From positions 1 through 48,564 of the forward strand of contig WSNO01000021.1 of assembly GCA_009773415.1 (NCBI GenBank): a stretch of DNA of 48,564 bases. The letters are read 5' to 3'. The translations under genes and the position numbers were made by a program. The notes beneath the pieces were generated by a model, which had not been told where the DNA came from, did no database searches, and saw nothing but the letters and a program-made list of their open reading frames with translations. Position 1 is the first letter of the stretch; each line of letters opens with the position of its first letter. Source of the DNA: Nitrospirota bacterium (GTDB lineage Bacteria > Nitrospirota > Thermodesulfovibrionia > Thermodesulfovibrionales > Dissulfurispiraceae). Positions 20,116-27,891 of this stretch are shown in pieces.

Positions 20116-21081
20116 ATGTACTTTCCTGTTGCAGGCATTGAAGTAGCGGTGTGGATACCCTTTGCTGCAGGATTTGCGGTAGCTTTTTTCTGCAGCATGG
20201 GCGGCGTTTCCGGAGCGAATCTGCTTTTGCCTATTCAGATGAGTCTCCTTGGGTTCACTACTCCGGCCGTCAGCGCCACAAATCATCTCTTTAATGTTGT
20301 GGCCATTCCAAGCGGCGTATACAGGTTTATCCGGGAAGGCAGAATGGTCTGGCCCTTGACGTGGATGGTTATTGCCGGGACTATTCCCGGGGTTTTTTTG
20401 GGGGTCATTGCCAGAGTGCAGTATTTGCCCGATCCCATGACATTCAAGTTCTTTGCAGGTCTGGTCTTGCTGTATATCGGCAGCGTAATGGTCAAATCAA
20501 TACTGAAGAAATCGTCTCCCGCAACTGAAAAAAACTCTGCAGAATATCGCTTTCAGGAAGCGGTCAAGAAGTACCAAAAGGATGCGCTGGCAAAAGGAGA
20601 GAAATCTTCTCTTCCAACAACAGAGGTTAAAAAGTTCAGCATCTATGAAATGGAGTATTCCTTTTATGGCGAGACATTTAAAATCAATCCGATGGTCATT
20701 ATCGCTCTATCGTCTCTCGTAGGTATCGTGGGCGGCATCTATGGCATCGGTGGAGGTGCAATCATAGCTCCTGTCTTTGTGGCTATGTTTCGGCTTCCTG
20801 TCTATACGATTGCCGGAGCCTGCCTCATGGGCACATTCCTTACCTCTTTGACAGCAGTTGTTTTTTATCAGGTCATCGCTCCTTTTTATCCCAAACTGGT
20901 AGTCGCTCCGGATTGGCTTTTGGGAATCCTTTTCGGCTTCGGGGGAATGGTCGGTATGTATCTCGGGGCACGGGCTCAAAAGTTCGTCCCTGCCAAGGTA
21001 ATTAAGTGGCTGTTGGCATTTATTCTTGTCTCGACAGCATTAAGATACATTATCCCCTTTTTTTTAAAATTTATTTCTTGA
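20116..21081 (+). CDS. TauE/SafE (TSUP) family membrane permease
   Basis: A 321-residue integral membrane protein with about eight hydrophobic helices in two repeats. The N-terminal repeat has GGVSGANLLLPIQMSLLG and the second has GIYGIGGGAIIAPVFV, the family's paired GxGGG signatures. A hydrophilic cytoplasmic loop of about 60 residues separates the repeats (about 135-190). Family members export or import sulfite, sulfoacetate, thiosulfate or other small anions. The gene is divergent from the TunR-type regulator, with 194 nt between them that include a promoter and a candidate operator. Transport of an oxyanion related to sulfur, tungstate or molybdate is possible, but the substrate cannot be read from the sequence. 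GGAGG precedes the ATG. Confidence 0.85.
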   Translation: MYFPVAGIEVAVWIPFAAGFAVAFFCSMGGVSGANLLLPIQMSLLGFTTPAVSATNHLFNVVAIPSGVYRFIREGRMVWPLTWMVIAGTIPGVFLGVIARVQYLPDPMTFKFFAGLVLLYIGSVMVKSILKKSSPATEKNSAEYRFQEAVKKYQKDALAKGEKSSLPTTEVKKFSIYEMEYSFYGETFKINPMVIIALSSLVGIVGGIYGIGGGAIIAPVFVAMFRLPVYTIAGACLMGTFLTSLTAVVFYQVIAPFYPKLVVAPDWLLGILFGFGGMVGMYLGARAQKFVPAKVIKWLLAFILVSTALRYIIPFFLKFIS

Positions 21082-21286
21082 GGCAAGCTTAATCAGCATT
21101 ACAACAACCCAAGGTATCGGGCTAAGGAGGCGAAGAGAGAGAAGATTGCGCGACCGGCACACGAAGAAAGATTGGGATCATATGTCTGCGCCTGCTGCTG
21201 AAGGATAGTGACGAAACCGGCAAGAAATTACCGCAGAATGCATGATGTTGCTTGATCGGAACTGATGAAACAACTGCTCAAGGCCG

Positions 21287-22585
21287 TCAGGCGGTTTCCC
21301 GGTTGGTGTTTGCCTGTGCGCGGCAGTAGTCCCTGAAATTATTGACGCCGATAAAAAACTCGCGCATCATGAGAAGCCAGTAATACTGACCCCGCTTCGT
21401 CAGAGCAAGCTCGTCGCCTTCCTTTGTCAGTCCCCTGACCAGCCGAAAGAAAAGGATCTCCGGCCAGAGCTGATAATACATATTCACTCCGTGTTTGGCG
21501 TTGACCGAAGAGAGGTTCAGCCTCAGCCCGAAGAGCTTCATCAGGAATTCGTAGCAGAGCCGCTCACGCATCGCGAAATCACGTTTGGCTGCAACAGGAA
21601 GAATTCCTGCGTTGACCTTGCGGATGTAGGCCTCTATGTCGAACGTATTCGCATAGGCGGTCCCGCCGATATGGCCGATTGCGCCGCTTCCCAGCCCCGC
21701 GTATTCTTCATAATTTACGGCGTACTCATCGATCATGGTATCGCTTCTCGAAAAACACCATGCTGTTGTGGCTTTGTAGTGCGACGCGAGCGTTTCTGCA
21801 AGCCTGGTGTAGAACTCCCGTCCGCGCGAATAACTTACACCGCCCAAGTCCTGCTGCATCTTCTTCTGCGTCCGGGATGACGACATGAGCGGATAATAGG
21901 TAATCTGATCGACGCCGAGGCTGATGATAATCTCAAGATCTTTATCGAGCATCTCAATGGTCTGCATCGGGAAATTAAACATCAGATCCACATTGAGCGT
22001 ATGAAAAATGCCCTGCGCATATGCAAGCCGCTCACCTATCTCCTGCCCGCTGCCGTATTTGTGATAGCGGTTCAAAGCCTTCAGCAGGGCGTCGTCAAAC
22101 GTCTGCACACCGACCGACAGACGGTTTACGCCGATGGCTTTCAGCACATCAAGATTCCCTGGCGTGAGGTGGTTCGGATTCGTCTCAATAGATACTTCAC
22201 CGATGCTGTATAGTGATTTGACCAGCCGGACTGTTTCTGAAAGTTCATCCATCAGAATGGTAGGAGTCCCGCCGCCGACATACAGCGCATTGAAGTCATA
22301 GCCAAGATCCTTGTACATCAGAATCTCTTTACGCAGCGCCGCAAAATACGGGCGCGCCGCATCCTCCTGAAATGTCACCCGGTTAAAGGAGCAATACGGA
22401 CAGAGTTCTTCGCAAAACGGTATATGCATGTACAGAAGAGTGGGGACGTTGCCGGAGCGGCGCGGAACAGACAATGACTCTGACGGAAAGAAACGAAGGC
22501 ACTGCTCATTTTTCTTGCGGGCAGCGTGGGTAATAACTTTTTCAGCGAGAACATACGCATATTCTCGCAGGAAATCCAGGCGCAT
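21287..22585 (-). CDS. Coproporphyrinogen III oxidase-like radical SAM protein (HemN/HemW family)
   Basis: A 432-residue radical SAM enzyme. The [4Fe-4S] motif CxxxCxxC is at Cys58, Cys62 and Cys65 (IPFCEELCPYCSF), followed by the SAM-binding GGGTPTIL motif and conserved family segments (SIETNPNHLT, RLSVGVQTFDD, VDLMFNFPMQT). The C-terminal domain, ending in a hydrophobic LLMMREFF segment, resembles the HemN/HemW tail. The family includes oxygen-independent coproporphyrinogen oxidase, the heme chaperone HemW and heme-degrading methyltransferases; I cannot choose between them. The open frame continues to 22708, but a TATAAT box at 22646-22641 lies within that extension and AAGGA precedes the ATG at 22585, so I use that start. 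It stands alone. Confidence 0.85.
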   Translation of the reverse strand: MRLDFLREYAYVLAEKVITHAARKKNEQCLRFFPSESLSVPRRSGNVPTLLYMHIPFCEELCPYCSFNRVTFQEDAARPYFAALRKEILMYKDLGYDFNALYVGGGTPTILMDELSETVRLVKSLYSIGEVSIETNPNHLTPGNLDVLKAIGVNRLSVGVQTFDDALLKALNRYHKYGSGQEIGERLAYAQGIFHTLNVDLMFNFPMQTIEMLDKDLEIIISLGVDQITYYPLMSSSRTQKKMQQDLGGVSYSRGREFYTRLAETLASHYKATTAWCFSRSDTMIDEYAVNYEEYAGLGSGAIGHIGGTAYANTFDIEAYIRKVNAGILPVAAKRDFAMRERLCYEFLMKLFGLRLNLSSVNAKHGVNMYYQLWPEILFFRLVRGLTKEGDELALTKRGQYYWLLMMREFFIGVNNFRDYCRAQANTNRETA

Positions 22586-22640
22586 ATGATTACCAATCCT
22601 TGTTTCAGCAAAATGGTACGGCTTCGATACGAATTTTGCT

Positions 22641-22646
22641 ATTATA
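22641..22646 (-). promoter_or_regulatory. -10 box of the radical SAM gene
   Basis: Minus-strand TATAAT (22646-22641) with no strong -35. Transcription would start near 22634, about 50 nt before the ATG at 22585, which argues against the longer upstream frame. Confidence 0.4.
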
Positions 22647-22756
22647 CCCCAATCCTGTCCGTATTGCTCAGATTTTTTTCGCGGCATCCGCTGATCAGCA
22701 AAAAACAATGGGGATAAGCTCCTGAAAGCATCAATTGGATTTCATGCATCAGCTCG

Positions 22757-24184
22757 TCAGAGCGTCTCTGCTTTTTTCAGGATGCTGGAAGCAAGGTCTT
22801 CAAAAACAAGATAGTGTGCGGGCAGTGTTGCATACCAGTAAATACGTCCGCCTAACCCCCTCGGATAGAAGTAGGCCGTTATTGTGAGAGTGTCATGCTC
22901 CACTAAAAATTCCAGCCACGCACAGCACGGCTGCTTCATCTGTGACTGGAGCAGTAACCGCTTGCCGTCCCGCATATCGACCACCTTCCACCAGTCAAGG
23001 CTGTCCCCCACGCGAAGGTCAGTCCCATGCCGACGGCCACGGTTCAGACCGTATCCGCCGATGAGTTTGTCGATAACTCCCCGAATCTTCCAAAGAAGAT
23101 TATATCGGAACCATCCTCCTTCTCCGCCGACCGTCAGCACAGCCTTGAAGACGCTCGCAGCCATTTCCGGAGGGAATGTCTTGACCTTTCTGAATTTATA
23201 GACCGCATCATTCAGGCTGTTTTCATGGTAGTTAATGTCACAGACCTCTCCGGCGCTGCTGTCGCACCAGCGGCTGACCACCTGCTGCTGAATAATCTCG
23301 TCGACTGCTCGCCGGACTGCCTCTTTGAGCGTCATCGGCCTGATAGCGGGAAAGTACCGGTGAGCATTATCGTTCTGCATGACCGTTTCAGACTTGAGGC
23401 CTTCAATAAGTTCAGCGGCGATGTTGAAGGGAATCGGCGTCATGAGAATAAGCCAGTAGGATGAAAGCCGCGGAGTCAGCACCGGCACCGGTATGAGATA
23501 TCGCTTCAGCCCCATCACTTCAGCTGTCTGCAGCATCATGTCGCCGAAGCTCAGCGCGTCTGTACCGACATCAACTACCAGATTTCCCTCTGCCTTCAGG
23601 TCTTTTGCGGCGGAAAGATAGGAAATCGCATCGTCGACCGCTATGGGCTGCGTCTTTGTTCTGACCCATTTGGGCGTCGTCATCACCGGCAGTTTCTGCA
23701 CCAGATGCCGCATGATTTCAAAGCTTGCGCTCCCGGAACCGATAACAACGCCCGCCCGGAACCAGATGGTCTGAACTTGTTCCGGCATGCTGCACAAAAT
23801 CTCCCCCACTTCGATGCGGCTCAGGAGGTGTTCGCTCGCCGTCTCCTTCACGCCGAGGCCGCCAAAGTAGACGATTCGCTTCACGCCGGCCCCGATACAG
23901 GCATCCCGAAAGTTAGCAGCGCTCAATCGATCGCGCTCGCGAAAGTCTTTTGCGGTCATCGAGTGCACGAGGTAATATGCTACGTCAACTCCTGATAACG
24001 CCCGATCAAGTGAGAGCGGATCAAACACATCGCCTTCGAACACCTCTACTCTTTCGCGCAGGCCATCACTGACCTTTCGCGCGTTGCGAACCAGCAGGCG
24101 TATCGGCACTGCCGGCTCTTCAAGCAACCGTAACAGCAGACGATGTCCGATAAAGCCGGTTGAGCCGGTAAGCAATATTTTCAT
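22757..24184 (-). CDS. SDR-family NAD(P)-binding protein with C-terminal DUF2867
   Basis: A 475-residue protein. The first 280 or so residues form an atypical short-chain dehydrogenase/epimerase domain: the nucleotide-binding motif TGSTGFIG at the very N-terminus, then VDVAYYLVHSM and a phosphate-binding-loop-like RNARK segment. The C-terminal 165 residues match DUF2867 (VGDSLDWWKV, RLLLQSQMK, and the closing Tyr/Trp-rich segment LGGRIYWYATLPAH). This two-domain layout is common in bacteria and is annotated only as an oxidoreductase; it resembles complex I NDUFA9-like and YbjT-like proteins that bind NADP without a known reaction. It is divergent from the small membrane-protein operon at 24279. 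Assignment to the family is firm; substrate is unknown. Confidence 0.85.
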   Translation of the reverse strand: MKILLTGSTGFIGHRLLLRLLEEPAVPIRLLVRNARKVSDGLRERVEVFEGDVFDPLSLDRALSGVDVAYYLVHSMTAKDFRERDRLSAANFRDACIGAGVKRIVYFGGLGVKETASEHLLSRIEVGEILCSMPEQVQTIWFRAGVVIGSGSASFEIMRHLVQKLPVMTTPKWVRTKTQPIAVDDAISYLSAAKDLKAEGNLVVDVGTDALSFGDMMLQTAEVMGLKRYLIPVPVLTPRLSSYWLILMTPIPFNIAAELIEGLKSETVMQNDNAHRYFPAIRPMTLKEAVRRAVDEIIQQQVVSRWCDSSAGEVCDINYHENSLNDAVYKFRKVKTFPPEMAASVFKAVLTVGGEGGWFRYNLLWKIRGVIDKLIGGYGLNRGRRHGTDLRVGDSLDWWKVVDMRDGKRLLLQSQMKQPCCAWLEFLVEHDTLTITAYFYPRGLGGRIYWYATLPAHYLVFEDLASSILKKAETL

Positions 24185-24260
24185 GCGTATATTCTAACAG
24201 ACCGGGACAGGAGTCAGTAAGGAAAGCGAAGGTGCATCCCTTTTCACGCCGGATTTTCTG

Positions 24261-24269
24261 TGATAGTAT
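24261..24269 (+). promoter_or_regulatory. Extended -10 promoter for the micro-membrane-protein operon
   Basis: TGATAGTAT contains the TGn extension and a TAGTAT -10; TTTTCA lies 17 nt upstream of the -10 hexamer. It ends 9 nt before the ATG at 24279, so the transcript would have almost no leader. Confidence 0.4.
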
Positions 24270-24278
24270 TAAACCACT

Positions 24279-24398
24279 ATGAATCTGCACGAATTCAATC
24301 AGAAAATCGGCTTTCTTCGCCCCGGCTGGTGGATTGTGCATGTCATCGGCATAACCGCCCTGTATACGATCGGCGCGGTGCTCGGGAGATATCTGTGA
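24279..24398 (+). CDS. 39-residue single-helix membrane protein with PGWW motif
   Basis: The frame encodes 39 residues: a short polar N-terminus, then PGWWIVHVIGITALYTIGAV as one transmembrane helix, and a basic end. It has no Shine-Dalgarno but lies just behind an extended -10 box. Its TGA overlaps the ATG of the next frame (TGATG), a sign of translational coupling. The next protein shares the PGWW-x2-H-x-I pattern, so the two look like diverged tandem copies. The conserved histidine inside the helix could be a cofactor (for example heme) ligand, which is speculation. It is too short for standard gene finders, and I do not recognise the family. Real expression is likely but not certain. Confidence 0.62.
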   Translation: MNLHEFNQKIGFLRPGWWIVHVIGITALYTIGAVLGRYL

Positions 24399-24499
24399 TG
24401 CGCTATTTCCTCCGCTACAAACCGGGCTGGTGGGTTCTCCATATCATTGCCGTTGTCGCAACGTTCTGGCTTGGCGCCAGCGTGCGCTTCCCCTTCTGA
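24398..24499 (+). CDS. 33-residue single-helix membrane protein, paralogue of the preceding one
   Basis: The 33 residues begin MRYFLRYKPGWW and continue as one hydrophobic helix (VLHIIAVVATFWLGASV). It is aligned with the previous micro-protein over 26 positions with about nine identities, including PGWW, the helix histidine and a Gly-Ala pair. It begins in the stop codon of the upstream frame and ends 3 nt before the next gene, so all three frames are tightly coupled. An in-frame start farther upstream (24260) would lie before the preceding gene and lacks any binding site. Function is unknown; small subunits or assembly factors of a membrane complex look like this. Confidence 0.62.
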   Translation: MRYFLRYKPGWWVLHIIAVVATFWLGASVRFPF

Positions 24500-24502
24500 G
24501 TC

Positions 24503-24913
24503 ATGAAGAACCGGCGCGCCCTTCTTATCGCACTATTTCTCATCGCACTCGGAGGGTTTTTGCTGCACTACCGCATCCACCCGTTCATGGTGCCGGACAA
24601 GGCAAACCCCGGCATGCTCATTTTCAATGGGACAAAATTTCTTGCGTCGTTTTTCTCGCTTGTTGATGTCATCATTGTAACAGCGCTCTTCTCCTCGAGG
24701 CGGCATGCGCATTACGGCTATCTTCTGAACGGATTGCTTGTTATATACGGCTCTATACTGATGTCGCACTTCAGCATTGCCGGGCTGGCCGGAAAATCTC
24801 TGCCGCTGACTGATATGATTTTGCGCTCGACGATTCCTGATATCGCAATCGCGGGCGGAGATTTTCTGATCGGCAAAGCGCTGTACGACAGCTATATGCA
24901 CCCTGAATCCTAA
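24503..24913 (+). CDS. Small polytopic membrane protein, unknown function
   Basis: The 136-residue protein has about three clear transmembrane helices (about 7-25, 48-65, 76-95) and a less hydrophobic fourth segment. It has histidines near helix ends (LLHYRIHP, RRHAHYG, MSHFSIAG) that could ligate a metal or heme. It follows the second micro-protein by 3 nt and ends with a 4-nt convergent overlap with the metallopeptidase gene. No family is recognised. Together with the two PGWW micro-proteins it makes a compact operon of membrane components only, with no soluble enzyme. Confidence 0.78.
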   Translation: MKNRRALLIALFLIALGGFLLHYRIHPFMVPDKANPGMLIFNGTKFLASFFSLVDVIIVTALFSSRRHAHYGYLLNGLLVIYGSILMSHFSIAGLAGKSLPLTDMILRSTIPDIAIAGGDFLIGKALYDSYMHPES

Positions 24914-25299
24914 CCCCTGCCGTTCTCAAATTCCTCAAGGTCTTCCTCGGTCATGCCGAAGTAGTGCCCCACTTCATGCAGCAGCGTCATCCTGATCTCC
25001 CGGACAAGCTCCGCCTCAGTGCGGCATACGGACTCGATATTTTTCTGATACAGATAAATAGCGTTCGGCAGGGGCGGCGGAACTGCAAAGAAGCTGTCCT
25101 CCTCTAAGATAGACACTCCCTTAAACAACCCCAGCAGTTCCCCGACCGGAACGCCGGTCTGCCTCACATCTTCCTCATCAGGCAGATCCTGGACTAGAAT
25201 GCTCACGTTCCTGAACAGCTTCCGGTATCTGCGCGGGATGTCGACCAGCGCCTTTTCTGCCAGCAGTTGAAACTGCTCACGGGACACACGCACAGCCAT
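24910..25299 (-). CDS. Small zincin-like metallopeptidase (PF06262 type)
   Basis: A 129-residue protein. The zinc motif HEVGHYFGM (HExxH, near residue 110) and the following EEDLEEF segment are typical of the possible zinc metallo-peptidase family of small bacterial proteins. The N-terminus (MAVRVSREQFQLLAEKAL) matches the family start. No peptidase activity has generally been assigned to this group. Its ATG overlaps the stop of the cupin gene by 1 nt (TGATG), so the two are co-translated. It is cytoplasmic with no signal peptide. Confidence 0.85.
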   Translation of the reverse strand: MAVRVSREQFQLLAEKALVDIPRRYRKLFRNVSILVQDLPDEEDVRQTGVPVGELLGLFKGVSILEEDSFFAVPPPLPNAIYLYQKNIESVCRTEAELVREIRMTLLHEVGHYFGMTEEDLEEFENGRG

Positions 25300-25670
25300 C
25301 AGACAGTCACGACCGGTTCCGTGTCTTCATGACTATACGCCGGGCAGCATACGCAGAGAATCCGGATATCGTCTGCACCTGTATTGCTTATAGCATGCAG
25401 CGTGCCGGGCGGAATGCAGACCGTGTCGCCCGCCTTCACTCTGAACCGTTCATCGCCGAGCTGCATCATGCCAACGCCAGCAGTGAAATGATACAGCTCT
25501 TCGGCCTTCAGGTGCTGATGCAGCAGCGTCTCACCCCCCGGCGGAACGATCGCCTCTGCAAGGCTCAGTGCGCGGTTCCCATGCACGGCTGGATGCATAA
25601 GCTCCCGGACAATGGAGCCGTCCTTTGTGATATAAGGGGGCGCGGCGTTATATGAAGAGTAAATGCGCAT
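25299..25670 (-). CDS. Cupin-domain protein
   Basis: A 123-residue single-domain cupin. Motif 1 is seen as HQHLKAEELYHFTAG (His-x-His and Glu metal ligands) and motif 2 as PPGTLHAISN (His). It also has the middle GDTVCIPPG turn. This is typical of the phosphomannose-isomerase-like small cupins, which bind a divalent metal and act as isomerases, dioxygenases or sugar-binding proteins. The start at 25670 has GGAG 7 nt upstream; the open frame continues eight codons more. It is coupled to the metallopeptidase gene by a 1-nt overlap. Reaction unknown. Confidence 0.85.
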   Translation of the reverse strand: MRIYSSYNAAPPYITKDGSIVRELMHPAVHGNRALSLAEAIVPPGGETLLHQHLKAEELYHFTAGVGMMQLGDERFRVKAGDTVCIPPGTLHAISNTGADDIRILCVCCPAYSHEDTEPVVTV

Positions 25671-25784
25671 TGTTTTCTCCGGCAGAAATGACATGCCTCA
25701 ACGTTACTATGAAGGGCACGGTGCTTTCAAGCTGGAGCATATACACGCGGCTTTTTCAGACCCTGACGCAGGCAGGCGCTCAAC

Positions 25785-25814
25785 AAAAAAGGCAGGGCAA
25801 CCGCCCTGCCTTTT
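25785..25814 (-). terminator. Intrinsic terminator of the outer-membrane protein gene
   Basis: GGCAGGGC and GCCCTGCC form a perfect 8-bp GC-rich stem (25791-25810) with a 4-nt loop. On the minus strand it is followed by six T; on the plus strand by four T, so it may work in both directions. Confidence 0.8.
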
Positions 25815-25927
25815 GGGAAATTTTGCTTATGCCCTATGCCGATTTCTGGCTGAGAAAAACCCGTAAGAGCATGTTATCTCTGACGTCTCGATTCCCGCAA
25901 ATATTTCTGTGATTAACACTACTTACA

Positions 25928-26704
25928 CTACGGCACTTCCGGCGGTGGAGTTGTGGCTGCAGGCTGAGCTTTTCTGTTCTCCCTAAGCTTACCCTGCAAC
26001 GCATTCATGCCGTCCGGAATGAGCGTATCGGGGTCATCCTGCCGGTGGCGCAGCTTAAGCGACTTGTTGGAGCCAAAATAGTAGCGGAGACCCGCGTAAT
26101 AGCGATCATACGATTTTTCACCCACGGCGCCCTCTGCAAAAATTGCAAGGCCCGGCAATGCTTTCAAACCAAACTGATACTCCGCTCCCATTTTGCCGAG
26201 CGCGGTTCCTGCAGCCATCTCACCTTCGATGTAGAGCAGGATGTTGTCAGTCGGATACCACCGACCGCGAAGGTTATAAAAACCGCCCTTCTTAACATCG
26301 CCGTACTGATATCCTGCACAGCCCCGGAGCGAAAACAGGTCGAAATATAGCTCTCCTTCAACTCCCGTACGCGCGATGCTCACATTTTCGAGCTCCTGAT
26401 ACGAGCTGATAATCCCGACGAGCCATTTTTGCGGGTCACGTGCAAAGAGATGTCCGCCAAAGCCGTAATACCTGTCTCCGCCTATGCTGCCGATGCCGGC
26501 GTCGAGCTGGAAACCGAAGCGTTTTCCAATCGGCAGCGACCCACTGCCTGCGGCAATGTATCCCCAGTCTCCATCGAAAGACCCGCCGAGAATGTCCAGT
26601 TTTGCGTTAGGAGCAGAGACTGCAGGCCCATCAGCATAAGCTGGCACACTCATTGCGAGTATCAGCAAAATACCCACTAACACCATTGCTCGATTCTTGC
26701 CCAT
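25928..26704 (-). CDS. Outer-membrane beta-barrel protein, unknown substrate
   Basis: A 258-residue protein with a signal peptide (residues 1-25, ending in AYADG) and a barrel made of alternating amphipathic strands (GAGSGSLPIGKRFGF, YYGFGGHLFARDP, GVEGELYFDLFSL, YYAGLRYYFG). After the last Tyr/Phe-rich strand comes a hydrophilic, Pro-rich tail (QPAATTPPPEVP), not the usual C-terminal aromatic residue, so the tail may lie in the periplasm or bind peptidoglycan. The start codon at 26704 is preceded directly by nine G residues and seven T residues, an unusual ribosome-binding region. A good promoter lies upstream, and a strong terminator lies about 115 nt downstream. It stands alone. Confidence 0.75.
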   Translation of the reverse strand: MGKNRAMVLVGILLILAMSVPAYADGPAVSAPNAKLDILGGSFDGDWGYIAAGSGSLPIGKRFGFQLDAGIGSIGGDRYYGFGGHLFARDPQKWLVGIISSYQELENVSIARTGVEGELYFDLFSLRGCAGYQYGDVKKGGFYNLRGRWYPTDNILLYIEGEMAAGTALGKMGAEYQFGLKALPGLAIFAEGAVGEKSYDRYYAGLRYYFGSNKSLKLRHRQDDPDTLIPDGMNALQGKLRENRKAQPAATTPPPEVP

Positions 26705-26720
26705 ACCCCCCCCCAAAAAA
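26705..26720 (-). repeat. T7-G9 homopolymer tracts touching the start codon
   Basis: On the minus strand the leader ends in seven T, nine G and a single T directly before ATG. The G-run is the only Shine-Dalgarno-like sequence for the barrel gene. Such tracts slip during replication and could change translation efficiency. Confidence 0.8.
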
Positions 26721-26735
26721 ATTATTGATGAAAGG

Positions 26736-26763
26736 ATTATACTAACGATTAAGGTGTTTGCAA
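26736..26763 (-). promoter_or_regulatory. Sigma-70-like promoter of the outer-membrane protein gene
   Basis: On the minus strand TTGCAA (26763-26758) and TATAAT (26741-26736) are 16 nt apart. The start of transcription would be near 26729, about 25 nt before the ATG at 26704. Confidence 0.6.
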
Positions 26764-26949
26764 AGATTGCCTGCGTTCCCTGTCAGCCCCCTTCGCAAGG
26801 GCAGGTTGCTTCCCGAAGCGCTTGCGGACAGAGGCTATGTTCAGCGAGAGCTGACAAGCTTCTGGCAGGTAGTGAACAATACACATCAAGCATTAAGGAA
26901 AGACTCTCTTTTCTTGACTTCTGCTGCCGGAAATTCATCGGAGGGGGAA

Positions 26950-27279
26950 ATGTATAGCTTCACTGTGAACAAGGATGAGAAGATTATCAAAAAAGGCCTT
27001 GCGAGTCTGCATATCGAAGATGCGACTCTCTCGGGGGCGCTGTATCTGACTAATATACGGCTTGTCTTTGTGGGTCACATCCTTGGCGGAAATGCCGCAA
27101 AAAAAGAAGTGTCTGTTCCTCTCACTAGGATTGTATCGGTCAAGGGAAGCAGAACGGCCCTGATAATTCCCAACGCGGTCGACATTGTAACAACAGCCGA
27201 TGAGAAACTCCAGCTCGTTCTCCGTGATCGCCGCCAATGGCTGACGGCTATAGAACAAGGGCTGAGCAGTCTGAAATAA
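26950..27279 (+). CDS. GRAM/PH-like domain protein
   Basis: A 109-residue soluble protein. The layout EKIIKKGLASLHIEDATLSG, then ALYLTNIRLVFVGH, then the VPLTRIVSVKGS strand is the GRAM-domain pattern: an N-terminal strand, a LYLTN(I/E)RL core and a C-terminal helix (DRRQWLTAIEQGL). GRAM domains are PH-like folds that bind membranes or proteins. The reading frame is open from 26758, but that part is low in motifs, and the ATG at 26950 has GGAGGGGG just upstream. It is convergent with msrA, 12 nt away. The role is unknown. Confidence 0.7.
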   Translation: MYSFTVNKDEKIIKKGLASLHIEDATLSGALYLTNIRLVFVGHILGGNAAKKEVSVPLTRIVSVKGSRTALIIPNAVDIVTTADEKLQLVLRDRRQWLTAIEQGLSSLK

Positions 27280-27291
27280 TAAGGCTCCTCC

Positions 27292-27891
27292 TTACTGGTC
27301 CCCCCAGCTTTTCTTGATGAACTGATCGCGACCCGAATTATAGCGGTAATACTTGTACCGGATAGGGTTCTTTTTATAGTAGTCCTGATGGTAGTCCTCC
27401 GCCTGATAAAAAACTCCGGCTTCTGCGATTTCGGTCACTACAGGCTTTGAAAAGCGCCCGGACTTGCCCAGATCCGCCCTTGACTGCAAGGCGAGCCGGT
27501 GCTGCTCTTCATTGTGATAGAAGATTGCCGACCGGTACTGAGAGCCGCGATCTACAAACGACCCTCCCGCATCGGTCGGGTCTATCTGCCTCCAGAACGT
27601 GTCGAGCAGTTTCTGATAGCTGACTCTCGCAGGGTCGTAGATTACCTGTATAGCCTCGGCATGGCCGGTCGTTCCGGCGGACACATCCTCATAGGTCGGT
27701 TTTATCTTCCGCCCGCCGGTGTACCCGGAAATGACATCTTTCACTCCATCGAGTTTTTCAAACGGTGGTTCCATGCACCAGAAACAGCCTCCGGCGAATG
27801 TTGCTGTCTCAAGTTTCGTCTCTGCTGCTTCTGCATTCGTAGTCATGGTGAACACTCCAAGAACAAGAATTAAGTAAATCATTCTTCTCAT
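27292..27891 (-). CDS. msrA: Peptide-methionine (S)-S-oxide reductase MsrA, exported
   Basis: A 199-residue MsrA. The catalytic motif is GGCFWCMEPPFEKLDGV (active-site Cys about 36), with the downstream conserved GY(T/A)GG (VISGYTGG), GHAEAIQV, DPTDAGGSFVDRGSQYRSAI and the terminal aromatic-rich YHQDYYKKNP. A hydrophobic N-terminus (ILVLGVFTMTTNAEAAE) is a signal peptide, so it should repair oxidised methionine in the periplasm. There is no MsrB domain or neighbour. Its ATG overlaps the TGA of the EamA gene (ATGA), and it is the last gene of a YkgJ-EamA-MsrA run. Confidence 0.93.
   Translation of the reverse strand: MRRMIYLILVLGVFTMTTNAEAAETKLETATFAGGCFWCMEPPFEKLDGVKDVISGYTGGRKIKPTYEDVSAGTTGHAEAIQVIYDPARVSYQKLLDTFWRQIDPTDAGGSFVDRGSQYRSAIFYHNEEQHRLALQSRADLGKSGRFSKPVVTEIAEAGVFYQAEDYHQDYYKKNPIRYKYYRYNSGRDQFIKKSWGDQ

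Noticed and set aside
25652-25912. Plus-strand 86-codon frame after the cupin start
   Set aside because: It runs through a strong terminator hairpin and overlaps the cupin gene; no motif.
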